Assembly (NCBI GenBank): GCA_003219175.1
Contig: QHPU01000050.1
Location: 32,088 to 96,087 of the forward strand
DNA length: 64,000 bases
Source of the DNA: Verrucomicrobiota bacterium
Lineage (GTDB): Bacteria; Verrucomicrobiota; Verrucomicrobiia; Chthoniobacterales; UBA10450
Direction of reading: 5' to 3'
Part shown: positions 26,233 through 34,486 of the stretch, piece by piece
How positions within the stretch are numbered: the first letter of the stretch is position 1
Layout of the letters: each line of letters starts with the position of its first letter
The notes under the pieces: model-generated
Database searches by the model: none
The model's input: the letters and a program-made list of their open reading frames with translations, nothing else
Told to the model about the DNA's origin: nothing
Made by a program: the position numbers and the translations under genes

Positions 26233-27490
26233 TTGACGTTCCTGATCAAGTTCCTGATCTACACGGCTTACTCGATCACGAACAAAACGATGGTCTTATG
26301 GCTGTCGAAGGACCTTGGTTTCAGCGATCAAGCCGCGGGGGCTTTGGTCGGCTGGGTTTGGGCGCCGGCGATGACGATTTTCACATTGCTCGCAGGTTCG
26401 TTAACGGACGCGATCGGATTGCGGCGAACGTTTTTTCTGGGTGTCGCCATCTGCACGTTTGCGCGCGCGGTCATGGTCGGGACAACTATCCCCTGGCTTG
26501 CGCTTGCTTGCGGCGTTCTGCCGCTCGCTGTCGGCGAAGCGCTCGGGACACCGGTCCTGCTCGCCGCGACGCGCGTGTATTCGACCACACAGCAACGCTC
26601 GATCGCGTTCTCAATCATCTACGCGATCATGAATGTTGGCTATTTGGTCGCCGGTTTGGTTTTCGATTTTGTTCGGAGAAGCAACTTTCATCCAAGTTTT
26701 TTCGGCTTCGCACCGACTACGCATGAGCAATTGTTCATGGTCAGTCTCGGGCTCGAGATCGTACTTCTTCCGACAATCTACTTTCTCCGAAGTCGTCAAG
26801 AACGCGAAAGGCAGGCGCACCCGACGATGCTGGCGACGGTGCGCGCGAGCGCGCGGGAAACAATCGACCTTTTTCAGCGGTTACTCGGCCAGTCGGCATT
26901 TTTCCGGTTGCTCGTGTTTTTTCTGCTCATCGGCTTTCTCAAAGCGATCTTTTTGCAGATGGATTATGTCTTTCCTAAATTTGGCGACCGCGAACTTGGG
27001 TTGAACGCGCCGGTTGGGAAAATCGCGGGCATCAACTCCATCATTATCATTTTCCTCGCGCCGGTTGTTGGTGCGCTCACGCAAAAATTTTCCGCCTATC
27101 GTATGGTTGTATTCGGAGGGGCGATTTGCGCGGCGGGCGTCTTTATCATGGCCTTGCCGACGAGTTGGTTCGCGCCGCTGGCGAATGGCGCATTCGGCGA
27201 TTGGCTAGGCCACGGCTATCTTCGGGTACGCGGAGCCGTCCATCCCTATTACGTCATGTCGGCGCTGTATCTGACTGTGTTCTCCATCGGCGAAGCTTTT
27301 TCTCATCGGCAAATTGCTTGTCGGCACAAGCGGGTGGCTTCTGGCGGCTTTCTGTCCGGCTACCGGATCGCGTCATTCGGGAACGATGTGGTTGATTTTT
27401 GCCTGCGCGGCCTCGGTTGCGCCTCTTGGATTGTTGCTCTTCCGCTCCTACATCCGCGTGCCCGAAGCCGGACGCCGGAATTCCGCCTAA
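26233..27490 (+). pseudogene. MFS transporter, disrupted by internal deletion with frame change
   Basis: Major facilitator protein in 12-helix style (FLIKFLIYTAYSITNKTMVL, a GSLTDAIGLRR cytosolic loop). The first frame runs correctly to about 27300 (TVFSIGEAF) and then turns into non-sense. The sensible continuation FLIGKLLVGTSGWLL ... GTMWLIFACAASVAPLG ... SYIRVPEAGR is in another frame, 27299-27490, ending at TAA. From memory of the family, about 30 residues between these blocks are missing, so a deletion of roughly 90 bases, not a multiple of three, seems to have occurred at a TTT run. The only start codon is TTG 26233; sensible sequence continues upstream to the ftsY stop. Confidence 0.8.
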
Positions 27491-27506
27491 TCATCGTTAA
27501 ACGAAG

Positions 27507-27581
27507 CTGGTTCCGCAGAGCATCGTCCTACCAAAAAAATCATCGCCCATACACATGGTAGGGCGAGACTCCGTCGAGCCA
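27507..27581. repeat. Palindromic intergenic element, family A copy 3
   Basis: Left arm 27507-27533 (ending GTCCTACCA) and right arm 27556-27581 (TGGTAGGGCGAGACTCCGTC) in inverted orientation with 22 bases between. It lies 16 bases after the MFS pseudogene and before msrB. Confidence 0.8.
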
Positions 27582-27635
27582 CTCAAGCTCCGAAATTCGC
27601 CTGCAGCCAAGGCAACTTGGCGCTATATTTAACCC

Positions 27636-27797
27636 GTGATTCAATTGCCAAAACGCCCCGAACCGCGCTCGCGATTTCTGCTCGTGATTTGCGTCATGGT
27701 TCTGATGGGCTTGATCGGCGCGCAGATGTTTCTGAACCGCGCCGGCGCACAAAACAGGAGGAGAAGAAAATGGAAACGACAACAAATCCATCAGTGA
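27636..27797 (+). CDS. Short open frame with a membrane segment, probable displaced leader of msrB
   Basis: From GTG 27636 this 53-codon frame encodes a basic N terminus and one membrane helix ([20 protein letters not shown]), then an Arg/Lys-rich tail that overlaps msrB in a different frame. The second MsrB homologue (47214-47831) has membrane helix plus EEKK linker plus MsrB domain in one frame, and the msrB frame here also reads QEEKKM just before the domain. So this is better explained as the anchor of msrB cut off by a one-base change in the purine run at 27756-27769 than as a separate gene. Confidence 0.4.
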   Translation: MIQLPKRPEPRSRFLLVICVMVLMGLIGAQMFLNRAGAQNRRRRKWKRQQIHQ

Positions 27798-28258
27798 GTG
27801 GTTCGCCCGGAGCGACAACAAAACCTTCGTCTGAAGATCTAAAGAAGAAGTTGACTGCGCAGCAATATCACGTCACGCAGGAGTGCGGAACGGAGCCGCC
27901 ATTCAACAACGCGTATTGGAACAATCACGTTGCCGGGATTTACGTTGATATTGTCACCGGGCAACCGCTCTTTACCTCACTGGATAAGTTCGACAGCGGC
28001 ACCGGCTGGCCCAGTTTCACCAAACCAATCACGAAAGAAAATGTCGTCGAGAAATCAGACCGCACCATGGGGATGGACCGTACCGAAGTCCGCGGCGCGA
28101 AGAGTGATTCCCATCTCGGCCACGTTTTCGATGACGGCCCCGGCCCCGGCGGAATGCGCTATTGCATCAACTCCGCCGCGCTTCGTTTCATCCCAGTCGA
28201 GAAATTGAAGGAAGAAGGCTACGGCCAATTCCTGCCGCTATTCGAAGGGAAAAAATAG
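27770..28258 (+). CDS. msrB: Peptide-methionine (R)-S-oxide reductase
   Basis: Reduces methionine-R-sulfoxide in proteins. 162 residues from ATG 27770, which follows AGGAGG at 27756-27761 by 8 bases, one of the clearest ribosome binding sites in the window. [11 protein letters not shown] (about 77-87), SHLGHVF (114-120) and [11 protein letters not shown] with catalytic Cys (C132) are intact; a second Cys (C39, ECGTEPP) may resolve. The CxxC zinc pairs of other MsrBs are absent. A membrane leader lies upstream in another frame (27636), so the cytosolic form may be recent or an artefact. Confidence 0.93.
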   Translation: METTTNPSVSGSPGATTKPSSEDLKKKLTAQQYHVTQECGTEPPFNNAYWNNHVAGIYVDIVTGQPLFTSLDKFDSGTGWPSFTKPITKENVVEKSDRTMGMDRTEVRGAKSDSHLGHVFDDGPGPGGMRYCINSAALRFIPVEKLKEEGYGQFLPLFEGKK

Positions 28259-28286
28259 CGCGCGAGCTACATGTAGTCGAGCCTAG

Positions 28287-28951
28287 TCACGCCAACATCG
28301 TTTCGCTCACGTCTCCGGCAAAGCCCGAATACGCGATTACGTTTTGGGCATAAACGGCAGCTCTGTGTCCCGCACCGTTGTAGGCCCGAATTGCCTCGAA
28401 GATATTGCCATGTCGCGCCCATGTGCCACGAAGCTCGCGCATGACTCGCTCTAGGCATGCATCGAAGCAGTACCATTGTTTCTGAAAAAAGAAATCCGGG
28501 TCGACTCTGATGAACTGCAAATCAATTGGAAAAGGCCGTATCCTTTGTATACCCAGTTCTTCCGGCTGTAACCCCGCAACACACGAGTCTTGTTGGCTTC
28601 TTCAATCAATGGGTCAGTTCGTTCGTCTCCGTATTCTTTTCGGAACGCTTTCGTATCGGTGGGAAAAGCTTTACGGGTGGTGTTCGGCGCATCTCCGCTT
28701 GCGTCAAGAACACATCGCGCGCACACGTCTTCGGCTGAAAGCTTGTCGATCAGTCGAAGCCAGAAATATGCTGTCTCTTGACAAGCGATTCCGTAAATGT
28801 GGTCGACTGAGTAATGAGTTCCTTCAACCGCCGCGGCAATCTGCTTTCCAAAATTTTTTTTGAGCCAAGAGACAGCTCTTATCGCCTCTCGGCGGCTGAT
28901 TGGTGCATCGCTTCTCAGAAACATGCCTGCCGGCCTTTTCGTCGTGTTCAC
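28287..28951 (-). pseudogene. Lysozyme-like/lytic-transglycosylase-like gene with frameshift
   Basis: Two open frames on the minus strand, 28451-28951 and 28287-28520, join into one sensible protein of about 220 residues. The first holds the catalytic-Glu-like YGIACQETAYFWL and runs to KGYGLFQ; the second carries DLQFIRVDPDFF and EAIRAYNGAGHRAAVYA. Glu, then GLFQ, then AYNG is the order of motifs in SLT/lysozyme-fold muramidases. One base appears missing near 28520-28526 (expected Q-Y-D-L, read as Q-L-I). Either a decayed gene or a sequencing error. The leader holds no clear signal peptide. Confidence 0.7.
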
Positions 28952-29150
28952 GTCGACATTGTTTGGGGGCGGTCACAATTTCGGATATTGGGCCGGGTCC
29001 TCAAGAAATCATTCCACGCACGCGCGGGAGGCGGAAACAGCCGGCCGCGAACAGCGCGAATGAACGGGCGAAGGTTAATTCTGATTGTTCTGACTTGGTT
29101 GGTTCTCCGGACTTAGATTCGCTTTAAATATCTTTTAATAAGGAGTAATG
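28952..29150. other. Intergenic upstream of the transglycosylase-like gene
   Basis: About 200 bases with no convincing gene. Open frames seen on the plus strand here are antisense continuations of the frame opposite the pseudogene and have no family resemblance. An AT-rich patch (GCTTTAAATATCTTTTAATA, 29121-29140) lies just beyond the 3' end of the tRNA and may be its terminator region. Confidence 0.35.
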
Positions 29151-29222
29151 AGGCGGGGGCGGGAATCGAACCCGCGAATAGCGGTTTTGCAGACCGCGAC
29201 CTTACCACTTGGCTACCCCGCC
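29151..29222 (-). tRNA. tRNA-Cys (GCA)
   Basis: Read on the minus strand: acceptor GGCGGGG pairs with CCCCGCC; D arm AGCCAAGTGGTAAGG; anticodon stem GCGGT / ACCGC with loop CTGCAAA, anticodon GCA; T arm GCGGG TTCGAAT CCCGC; discriminator U as usual for tRNA-Cys. CCA is not encoded. It is 72 nt long and stands alone, transcribed opposite to hemL. Confidence 0.96.
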
Positions 29223-29330
29223 AGACTGCGCGAGCGGACAATATCAATGTAGCCGCGCTTGTATCAAGCGCCGAAGGGGAAAGGATAGACGCTTGCCGTG
29301 GCGACCGTTTTTGCAACGCGCCATCCTCAA

Positions 29331-29369
29331 TTGAGCGTTGGACGTTGAACGTTGGACGTTGGACGTTTG
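29331..29369. repeat. Tandem heptamer GTTGGAC array
   Basis: About four and a half units of GTTGGAC/GTTGAAC in a row directly upstream of and running into the longest possible reading frame of hemL. If the hemL start were TTG 29345 the repeat would be translated; the family's normal N terminus points to TTG 29375, which leaves the array in the leader. Confidence 0.7.
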
Positions 29370-29374
29370 CTTTC

Positions 29375-30649
29375 TTGAACTCGCGTTCTTCAGACCTCTT
29401 CAGGATCGCGCAAACACGAATTCCCGGTGGGGTGAATTCGCCAGTGCGGGCCTTTCGCGGTGTGGGCGGCGAGCCCTTCTTTGTTGATCGCGCAGAAGGT
29501 TCGCGCATTTGGACGATCGATGGACGGGAACTGATCGATTATGTCGGCAGCTGGGGGCCGGCGGTTCTCGGACATGCTCATCCAAAAATCGTTAGCGCGG
29601 TGTGCGAGGCAGCGCAACGCGGAGTTAGTTTTGGAATTCCCAATCCGTTCGAAGTGGAAATGGCGGAGCTGATCTGCGCCTGGATGCCGGCGATCGAGAA
29701 GGTGCGGATGGTCAACAGTGGCACCGAGGCGACGATGTCCTGTCTACGGCTGGCACGGGGATTCACCCAGCGAGACAAAATCATCAAGTTTGCTGGTTGT
29801 TATCATGGACATGTCGATTCGCTGCTGGTGAAAGCAGGGAGCGGCGCGCTCACTCATGGTCAACCGGATAGCGCAGGTGTTCCGAAAGCGATTGCCGATG
29901 AAACGATCGTGCTCCCTTTCAATAATATCGACGCGGTTCGCATGGCGTTGCGCGAAAACAAAGATCAGATCGCTTGCGTGATCCTCGAACCGATTCCCGC
30001 CAACGCCGGATTATTTTTTCCAAGCAAAGATTTTCTTCATCAGCTTCGCGAGGAATCCGCCAAAAACGGCGCGCTCCTAATTTTTGACGAAGTCATGACC
30101 GGCTTTCGCGTCGCGGGCGGCGGAGCGCAGCAACTCTACGGAATCCAGCCGGATCTGACCGCACTGGGTAAAGTTATCGGCGCCGGCCTGCCGGTGGGCG
30201 CCTTTGGTGGCCGCGCGGACATTATGGATTGTCTCTCGCCCAATGGACCGGTTTACCAGGCGGGAACGCTCTCCGGAAATCCGCTGGCGATGGTGGCGGG
30301 GTTGGCTCAGCTGCGCGAACTCGAACGGATGGATGGCTGGAAAGTGCTCGAGCAACTGGGTGCGCAATTCGAGGAAGCAATCGGCGACGTTATCTCCAAA
30401 GCCGCGGTCACCTTTCATCGGATCGGTTCAATGTTCTGCCTGTTCTTCACCAACAGTCCCGTCGTCGATCTCGATTCCGCCCGACGCAGCGATACGCGAC
30501 GTTTCGCGAAATTCTTTCATGCATGTCTGGAGCGCGGCATCTATTTCGCGCCCTCACAATTTGAGACGAATTTTATTTCGACGGCGCATTCGACCGCCGA
30601 TATCGAGGAAACGGCGAAAGTAATACGTGAAAGCTTAGCGAACCTGTAG
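29375..30649 (+). CDS. hemL: Glutamate-1-semialdehyde 2,1-aminomutase
   Basis: PLP enzyme making 5-aminolevulinate in the C5 tetrapyrrole route. IPGGVNSPVRAF (about 15-26), the cofactor segments NSGTEATMSCLRLARG and CYHGHVDSLL, LIFDEVMTGFR, and the Schiff-base Lys in TALGKVIGAGLPVG are intact. I start at TTG 29375 (MNSRSSDLF), which gives 424 residues and the usual N terminus; TTG 29345 would add 10 residues from the heptamer repeat. The TAG stop (30647-30649) lies in the edge of the palindromic element that begins at 30645. Confidence 0.96.
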   Translation: MNSRSSDLFRIAQTRIPGGVNSPVRAFRGVGGEPFFVDRAEGSRIWTIDGRELIDYVGSWGPAVLGHAHPKIVSAVCEAAQRGVSFGIPNPFEVEMAELICAWMPAIEKVRMVNSGTEATMSCLRLARGFTQRDKIIKFAGCYHGHVDSLLVKAGSGALTHGQPDSAGVPKAIADETIVLPFNNIDAVRMALRENKDQIACVILEPIPANAGLFFPSKDFLHQLREESAKNGALLIFDEVMTGFRVAGGGAQQLYGIQPDLTALGKVIGAGLPVGAFGGRADIMDCLSPNGPVYQAGTLSGNPLAMVAGLAQLRELERMDGWKVLEQLGAQFEEAIGDVISKAAVTFHRIGSMFCLFFTNSPVVDLDSARRSDTRRFAKFFHACLERGIYFAPSQFETNFISTAHSTADIEETAKVIRESLANL

Positions 30650-30703
30650 AGGCAGGCGTGTCGCCTGCACAATTGCAAAGCGGCCGACACGGCCGCCTCT
30701 ACA
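30645..30703. repeat. Double-hairpin palindromic element at the end of hemL (family B)
   Basis: TGTAGAGGCAGGCGTGTCGC at the left and its inverted near-copy ending GCCTCTACA at the right. Each arm is itself a hairpin: GCAGGCG-TGT-CGCCTGC (30652-30668) and GCGGCCG-ACA-CGGCCGC (30680-30696), so the unit can form a cruciform. The left edge supplies the hemL stop codon. Confidence 0.82.
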
Positions 30704-30803
30704 CTCGGGCGCCGTCGCCTGGAATCCGTACGAGCAGCCGACACTGTGCACGCTACAGGAAAGCTTTGCGTCAACCAAGGGGATGGTCTAGGAAACTGCC
30801 GCT

Positions 30804-33221
30804 GTGAGCGCCACTACGGCGGAGCCAATCCGCGCTGTCGCAAAGTTTTTCTTCGAAGGCGATCGAAAATTCTTCGTCAAGGGGGTTACCTACGGCCCGT
30901 TCAAGCCTGATGCGTCGGACAATTACCTCGGGAGGCGAGAACAAGCCGCGCGCGACCTGGCCCAGATTCGCGAGTCCGGATTTAATGTTGTTCGTGTTTA
31001 TCATTGCCCGCCACGCTGGTTTTTCGATGCCTGCGCCGAAGCGGGAGTGCGCGCACTCATCACATTGCCATGGGCCAAGCACATTGAATTTCTGTCCAAA
31101 CGTTCGGCCCGAAATGAAATCATCCGCTCGGTTTCAAACGCCATCAAAATGCATGCCGGCCACCCCGCGATCCTTGCTTACCTCGTCGGCAACGAAATCG
31201 CGCCGCAAATGGTCCGCTGGCTAGGTGTGCGTCGCGTCACTGAATTCGTCGAGCATCTTATCAACATCGGTCGCAATCTGGATCCACGGCCACTGTATTC
31301 CTACGCGACCTATCCTCCGACCGAATTTTTACTGCCGCAGAACGTCGATTTCTTTTGCTTCAACGTTTACTTGCACAATCAACGCGACTTCGAGCGTTAT
31401 CTCCTTCGATTGCAAAACCTCATCGAGGAGCGTCCGCTTATTCTTGGCGAATTCGGGATGGACACGATCCGACACACCCAGGAGGAACAGGCGGAAATGC
31501 TGAGCTGGCATGTCGATAGCGTGATTAAATGCGGACTCGCCGGCACAATCTTTTTTTCCTGGACCGACGAATGGTACACCGGCGAGCAGGAAATTACGGA
31601 TTGGGCATTTGGGCTGGTCACTCGCGATCGACAGCCAAAAAAAGCGTTGCATCTACTGCGCGAAAAACTCGGACAGAACGATGCTGTTCTGCCGCACCGC
31701 CACCTCAATCAAACGCCATCTGTATCAATCGTAGTTTGCTCTTACAATGGCGCAGCGACGCTACGCGCGTGTCTCGAGTCACTCGAGAAAATCGATTATC
31801 CGAAGTTTGAGATCATCCTAGTCAATGATGGGTCTACCGACAGCACTGCGCAGATTGCGGCTGAATTTCCGAATGTTCGCTACATTCACCAGCCTAACCG
31901 CGGGTTGAGCGTGGCACGCAATACCGGCGCCGCTGCGGCACGCGGCGAAGTGCTGGCTTACACAGACGCCGACTGCATGGCCGACGTTGACTGGCTTTAT
32001 TACTTGATCGGCACCCTCACCAGTGGCGACTTCGCAGGCGTAGGAGGACCGAACGTTTCGCCTCCGGCAAAAACCTGGGTTCAAGCCTGTGTCGCGGCCG
32101 CGCCCGGCGGACCGAGTCATGTTCTGTTAACCGACACGGTCGCCGAACACATCCCGGGCTGTAACATGGCTTTTTGGCGCTGGGCTTTTGAAAATCTCGG
32201 AGGGTTCGATCCGGAATATCACGCCGCTGGCGATGACGTTGATTTCTGCTGGCGTCTGCAACAAGCCGGCGGCGTCATCGCGTTTAGTCCCACTGCCATC
32301 GTCTGGCACCATCGGCGTTTCACCTTGCGTGCCTTCCGCAAACAACAGCAAGGTTACGGCGAAGCCGAATCACTCTTGCGCTTCAAACATCTCATTTTTT
32401 TCGGACCAACAGGAACGGCGAAGTGGCGAGGACAAATTTACGGCACGCCGCGCTTCAGCTGGTTCATCAATCGCCCGATAATTTATCACGGAATTTTCGC
32501 AGACGGATTTTTCCAATCCATTTATCCCACTCCGCAATCCGACGTCGCCGCGTATCTCAGCAGCATCGAATGGTTCGCACTCACGATCTTTCTTTTTGGC
32601 GTCGGCGTCTTCATTCCCCCACTGCGGATCGTCCCATATTTGATGTTCGGGGGCACACTCTGCGTCGCCCTTTCTTATATGGTGCGCGCGCGGATCGAGC
32701 CGCGCTTCGATACCGTTCACGCGCGGCTGCTGGTGATGTTTCTCGCTTTTGCGCAACCGCTCGTCCGCGATGAGGAAGGCAAAGATCGCCACCATCTCTT
32801 ACGCGAAATTTTCGCGCTGCTTGATCATGAAAACTGGCGCTACTCCGTCGATACCGGCTGGCAGGAATGGGACATTCAAATTTACGGGAACTTTTGGTGG
32901 AGCATGATTTTGCGCACGGTTACCGAATATCACGGGGGCGGGAAATGCCTGACCCGTGTTCAGCTTCGATATCGCTACGTCACTACCACCGTAATCGTAA
33001 ATCTGATTGTCCTCACCCTTCTCATCTATCACTTTCTCAAAAGCGGACACGTTCAGTTGATCTTGGCCATTCCGTACGTCCTCTTTGCGCTGTCCCTGTT
33101 CCTCCAAGCGCGCCGGCTGAAGGTCCGGGTACGCGAGCTGGTCGATTTCGCAGCCTATCGCATAAACATGACTCGCATTTTGCGTTCGCGTTTCCGCTCT
33201 AAGCCAACCGGACCGAGGTGA
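30804..33221 (+). CDS. Fusion of a clan GH-A glycoside hydrolase-like domain and a family 2 glycosyltransferase
   Basis: 805 residues from GTG 30804. Residues about 10-290 form a TIM-barrel hydrolase-like domain (FFVKGVTYGPF, FNVVRVYH), with the two catalytic Glu of retaining GH-A enzymes in GNEIAP (E131) and LGEFGMD (E216). Residues about 305-560 are a GT2 domain (VSIVVCSYNG, VNDGSTDST, DADC, DDVDFCWRL), followed by about four membrane segments and a cytosolic tail. Such proteins probably make and trim an extracellular glucan- or mannan-like polymer. It overlaps the next membrane transferase gene by 4 bases (GTGA). Confidence 0.88.
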   Translation: MSATTAEPIRAVAKFFFEGDRKFFVKGVTYGPFKPDASDNYLGRREQAARDLAQIRESGFNVVRVYHCPPRWFFDACAEAGVRALITLPWAKHIEFLSKRSARNEIIRSVSNAIKMHAGHPAILAYLVGNEIAPQMVRWLGVRRVTEFVEHLINIGRNLDPRPLYSYATYPPTEFLLPQNVDFFCFNVYLHNQRDFERYLLRLQNLIEERPLILGEFGMDTIRHTQEEQAEMLSWHVDSVIKCGLAGTIFFSWTDEWYTGEQEITDWAFGLVTRDRQPKKALHLLREKLGQNDAVLPHRHLNQTPSVSIVVCSYNGAATLRACLESLEKIDYPKFEIILVNDGSTDSTAQIAAEFPNVRYIHQPNRGLSVARNTGAAAARGEVLAYTDADCMADVDWLYYLIGTLTSGDFAGVGGPNVSPPAKTWVQACVAAAPGGPSHVLLTDTVAEHIPGCNMAFWRWAFENLGGFDPEYHAAGDDVDFCWRLQQAGGVIAFSPTAIVWHHRRFTLRAFRKQQQGYGEAESLLRFKHLIFFGPTGTAKWRGQIYGTPRFSWFINRPIIYHGIFADGFFQSIYPTPQSDVAAYLSSIEWFALTIFLFGVGVFIPPLRIVPYLMFGGTLCVALSYMVRARIEPRFDTVHARLLVMFLAFAQPLVRDEEGKDRHHLLREIFALLDHENWRYSVDTGWQEWDIQIYGNFWWSMILRTVTEYHGGGKCLTRVQLRYRYVTTTVIVNLIVLTLLIYHFLKSGHVQLILAIPYVLFALSLFLQARRLKVRVRELVDFAAYRINMTRILRSRFRSKPTGPR

Positions 33222-34486
33222 AATTGCGATTTTGGATTGCGCTCGGCGCGGAATTGTTGCTCTTCGGTTCGCTTAATTTCTTCGACGACTGGACGCTAGA
33301 ATGGATGCCGGTGCGCTTTGTCGGCTGCGCAATTCTGTGCGGACTGGCTTATCTTATCGCGGTCACGGAATTTGAGGCGATCAAGCAAAATGCAGGTTGG
33401 ATTTTTTGGGTCGTTACCATCGCGCTGCGTTTGCTGGCATTGCCACTGACCCCGGCTAACGAAGTGTGGCGTTTTCAAGCGGACGGGGTGATTCAGCGCA
33501 CGGGCCTAAATCCGTACCAGGTTGCGCCCAACAATTCAGAGTTATCCGGAAAAACTCCAGAGTTGGCGCGCGTTCCGCGAAACGACACGCCGTCGGCATT
33601 TGCGCCCGGAGCCGAAGCTTTATTTCGCATCATCCCAGACACGGACAACGCCCTCCCCTATAAAATAATCTTCGGCGCCGCCGATCTTCTCGCGATCGCG
33701 CTCCTCCTGCGGCTACTCGGCGAACAAACTGCGGCCTGGTTCGCATGGAATCCCCTTATTGCTTACAGTTTTTTTGGGGCCGCACATTTCGACAGCATCG
33801 TCGTACTGGCAATCATCGCACTGATTTTTTGTCTCGATCGTTTTGCGCAAGCAACGTCATCACAGTGGAAATTTGCCCTTGGGTCCGCGCTTGCGCTTGG
33901 AGCCGCGATCACTTTTCGGCCAGTTTGCGGCGTCTTGCTCGTTCCAACTTTCTTCGCCTTGCGCCGCTACTCGATTGCGCTATTCGCCGCCATTGCCGTG
34001 CCGGTTGCATTCGCCTTCGCATTTCGCTTTTCGTTCCCGCCGGATCTTTTTGGCGATTTCGGTCACGTCAGCCGGCTCAATGACTTATTTTGGTGGCTGA
34101 TCGAAGACACAATCTTACCGAACTGGCACCAGCAGCATTATCGCTACGATGTGATCATTCTTATCGTGTCGGCCGCGATTGCGCTTGCTTTCACTCGGAA
34201 TTGGCGACGCGGTCTGCTTTGGTCCCTGGGTGCGACTCTTATTCTCGCGCCGGTATTACACGCATGGTATTTGGTTTGGATTTTACCGATCGCGACCTGG
34301 AGGCGCGCTTTTGCCTGGCATTTTCTGGCAGTAACGATTTTCGCCTATTACCTCTTTTATAATGAACGCCTGTTTGCTCTTCCCTGGCACGCCGAACCGT
34401 GGTTGCGAGGCATGATTGTGTTGCCCGTCCTTTTCGCGATGACGGCGATGGCGCTCCAGCGTCATCAGCATCCAGTCGCCACTTAA
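33218..34486 (+). CDS. GT-C fold membrane glycosyltransferase (mannosyltransferase-like)
   Basis: 422 residues with about 10-11 membrane segments. After the third helix comes NEVWRFQADGVIQRTGLNPY, like the DxWRYxWDGxxxxxGxNPY loop of polyprenol-phosphate-dependent mannosyl/glucosyl transferases (GT87/GT39 relatives). The acidic residue normally first in that motif is present as Glu. It probably transfers a sugar from a lipid carrier on the outer face, possibly one made by the GT2 enzymes at 8593 or 45758. It is coupled to the upstream fusion gene and ends in a 4-base overlap with the convergent pseudouridine synthase gene. Confidence 0.82.
   Translation: MKLRFWIALGAELLLFGSLNFFDDWTLEWMPVRFVGCAILCGLAYLIAVTEFEAIKQNAGWIFWVVTIALRLLALPLTPANEVWRFQADGVIQRTGLNPYQVAPNNSELSGKTPELARVPRNDTPSAFAPGAEALFRIIPDTDNALPYKIIFGAADLLAIALLLRLLGEQTAAWFAWNPLIAYSFFGAAHFDSIVVLAIIALIFCLDRFAQATSSQWKFALGSALALGAAITFRPVCGVLLVPTFFALRRYSIALFAAIAVPVAFAFAFRFSFPPDLFGDFGHVSRLNDLFWWLIEDTILPNWHQQHYRYDVIILIVSAAIALAFTRNWRRGLLWSLGATLILAPVLHAWYLVWILPIATWRRAFAWHFLAVTIFAYYLFYNERLFALPWHAEPWLRGMIVLPVLFAMTAMALQRHQHPVAT

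Noticed and set aside
29331..29369. CRISPR-like repeats
   Set aside because: Units are 7 bp in direct contact with no spacers, so this is a tandem array; no cas gene is present.
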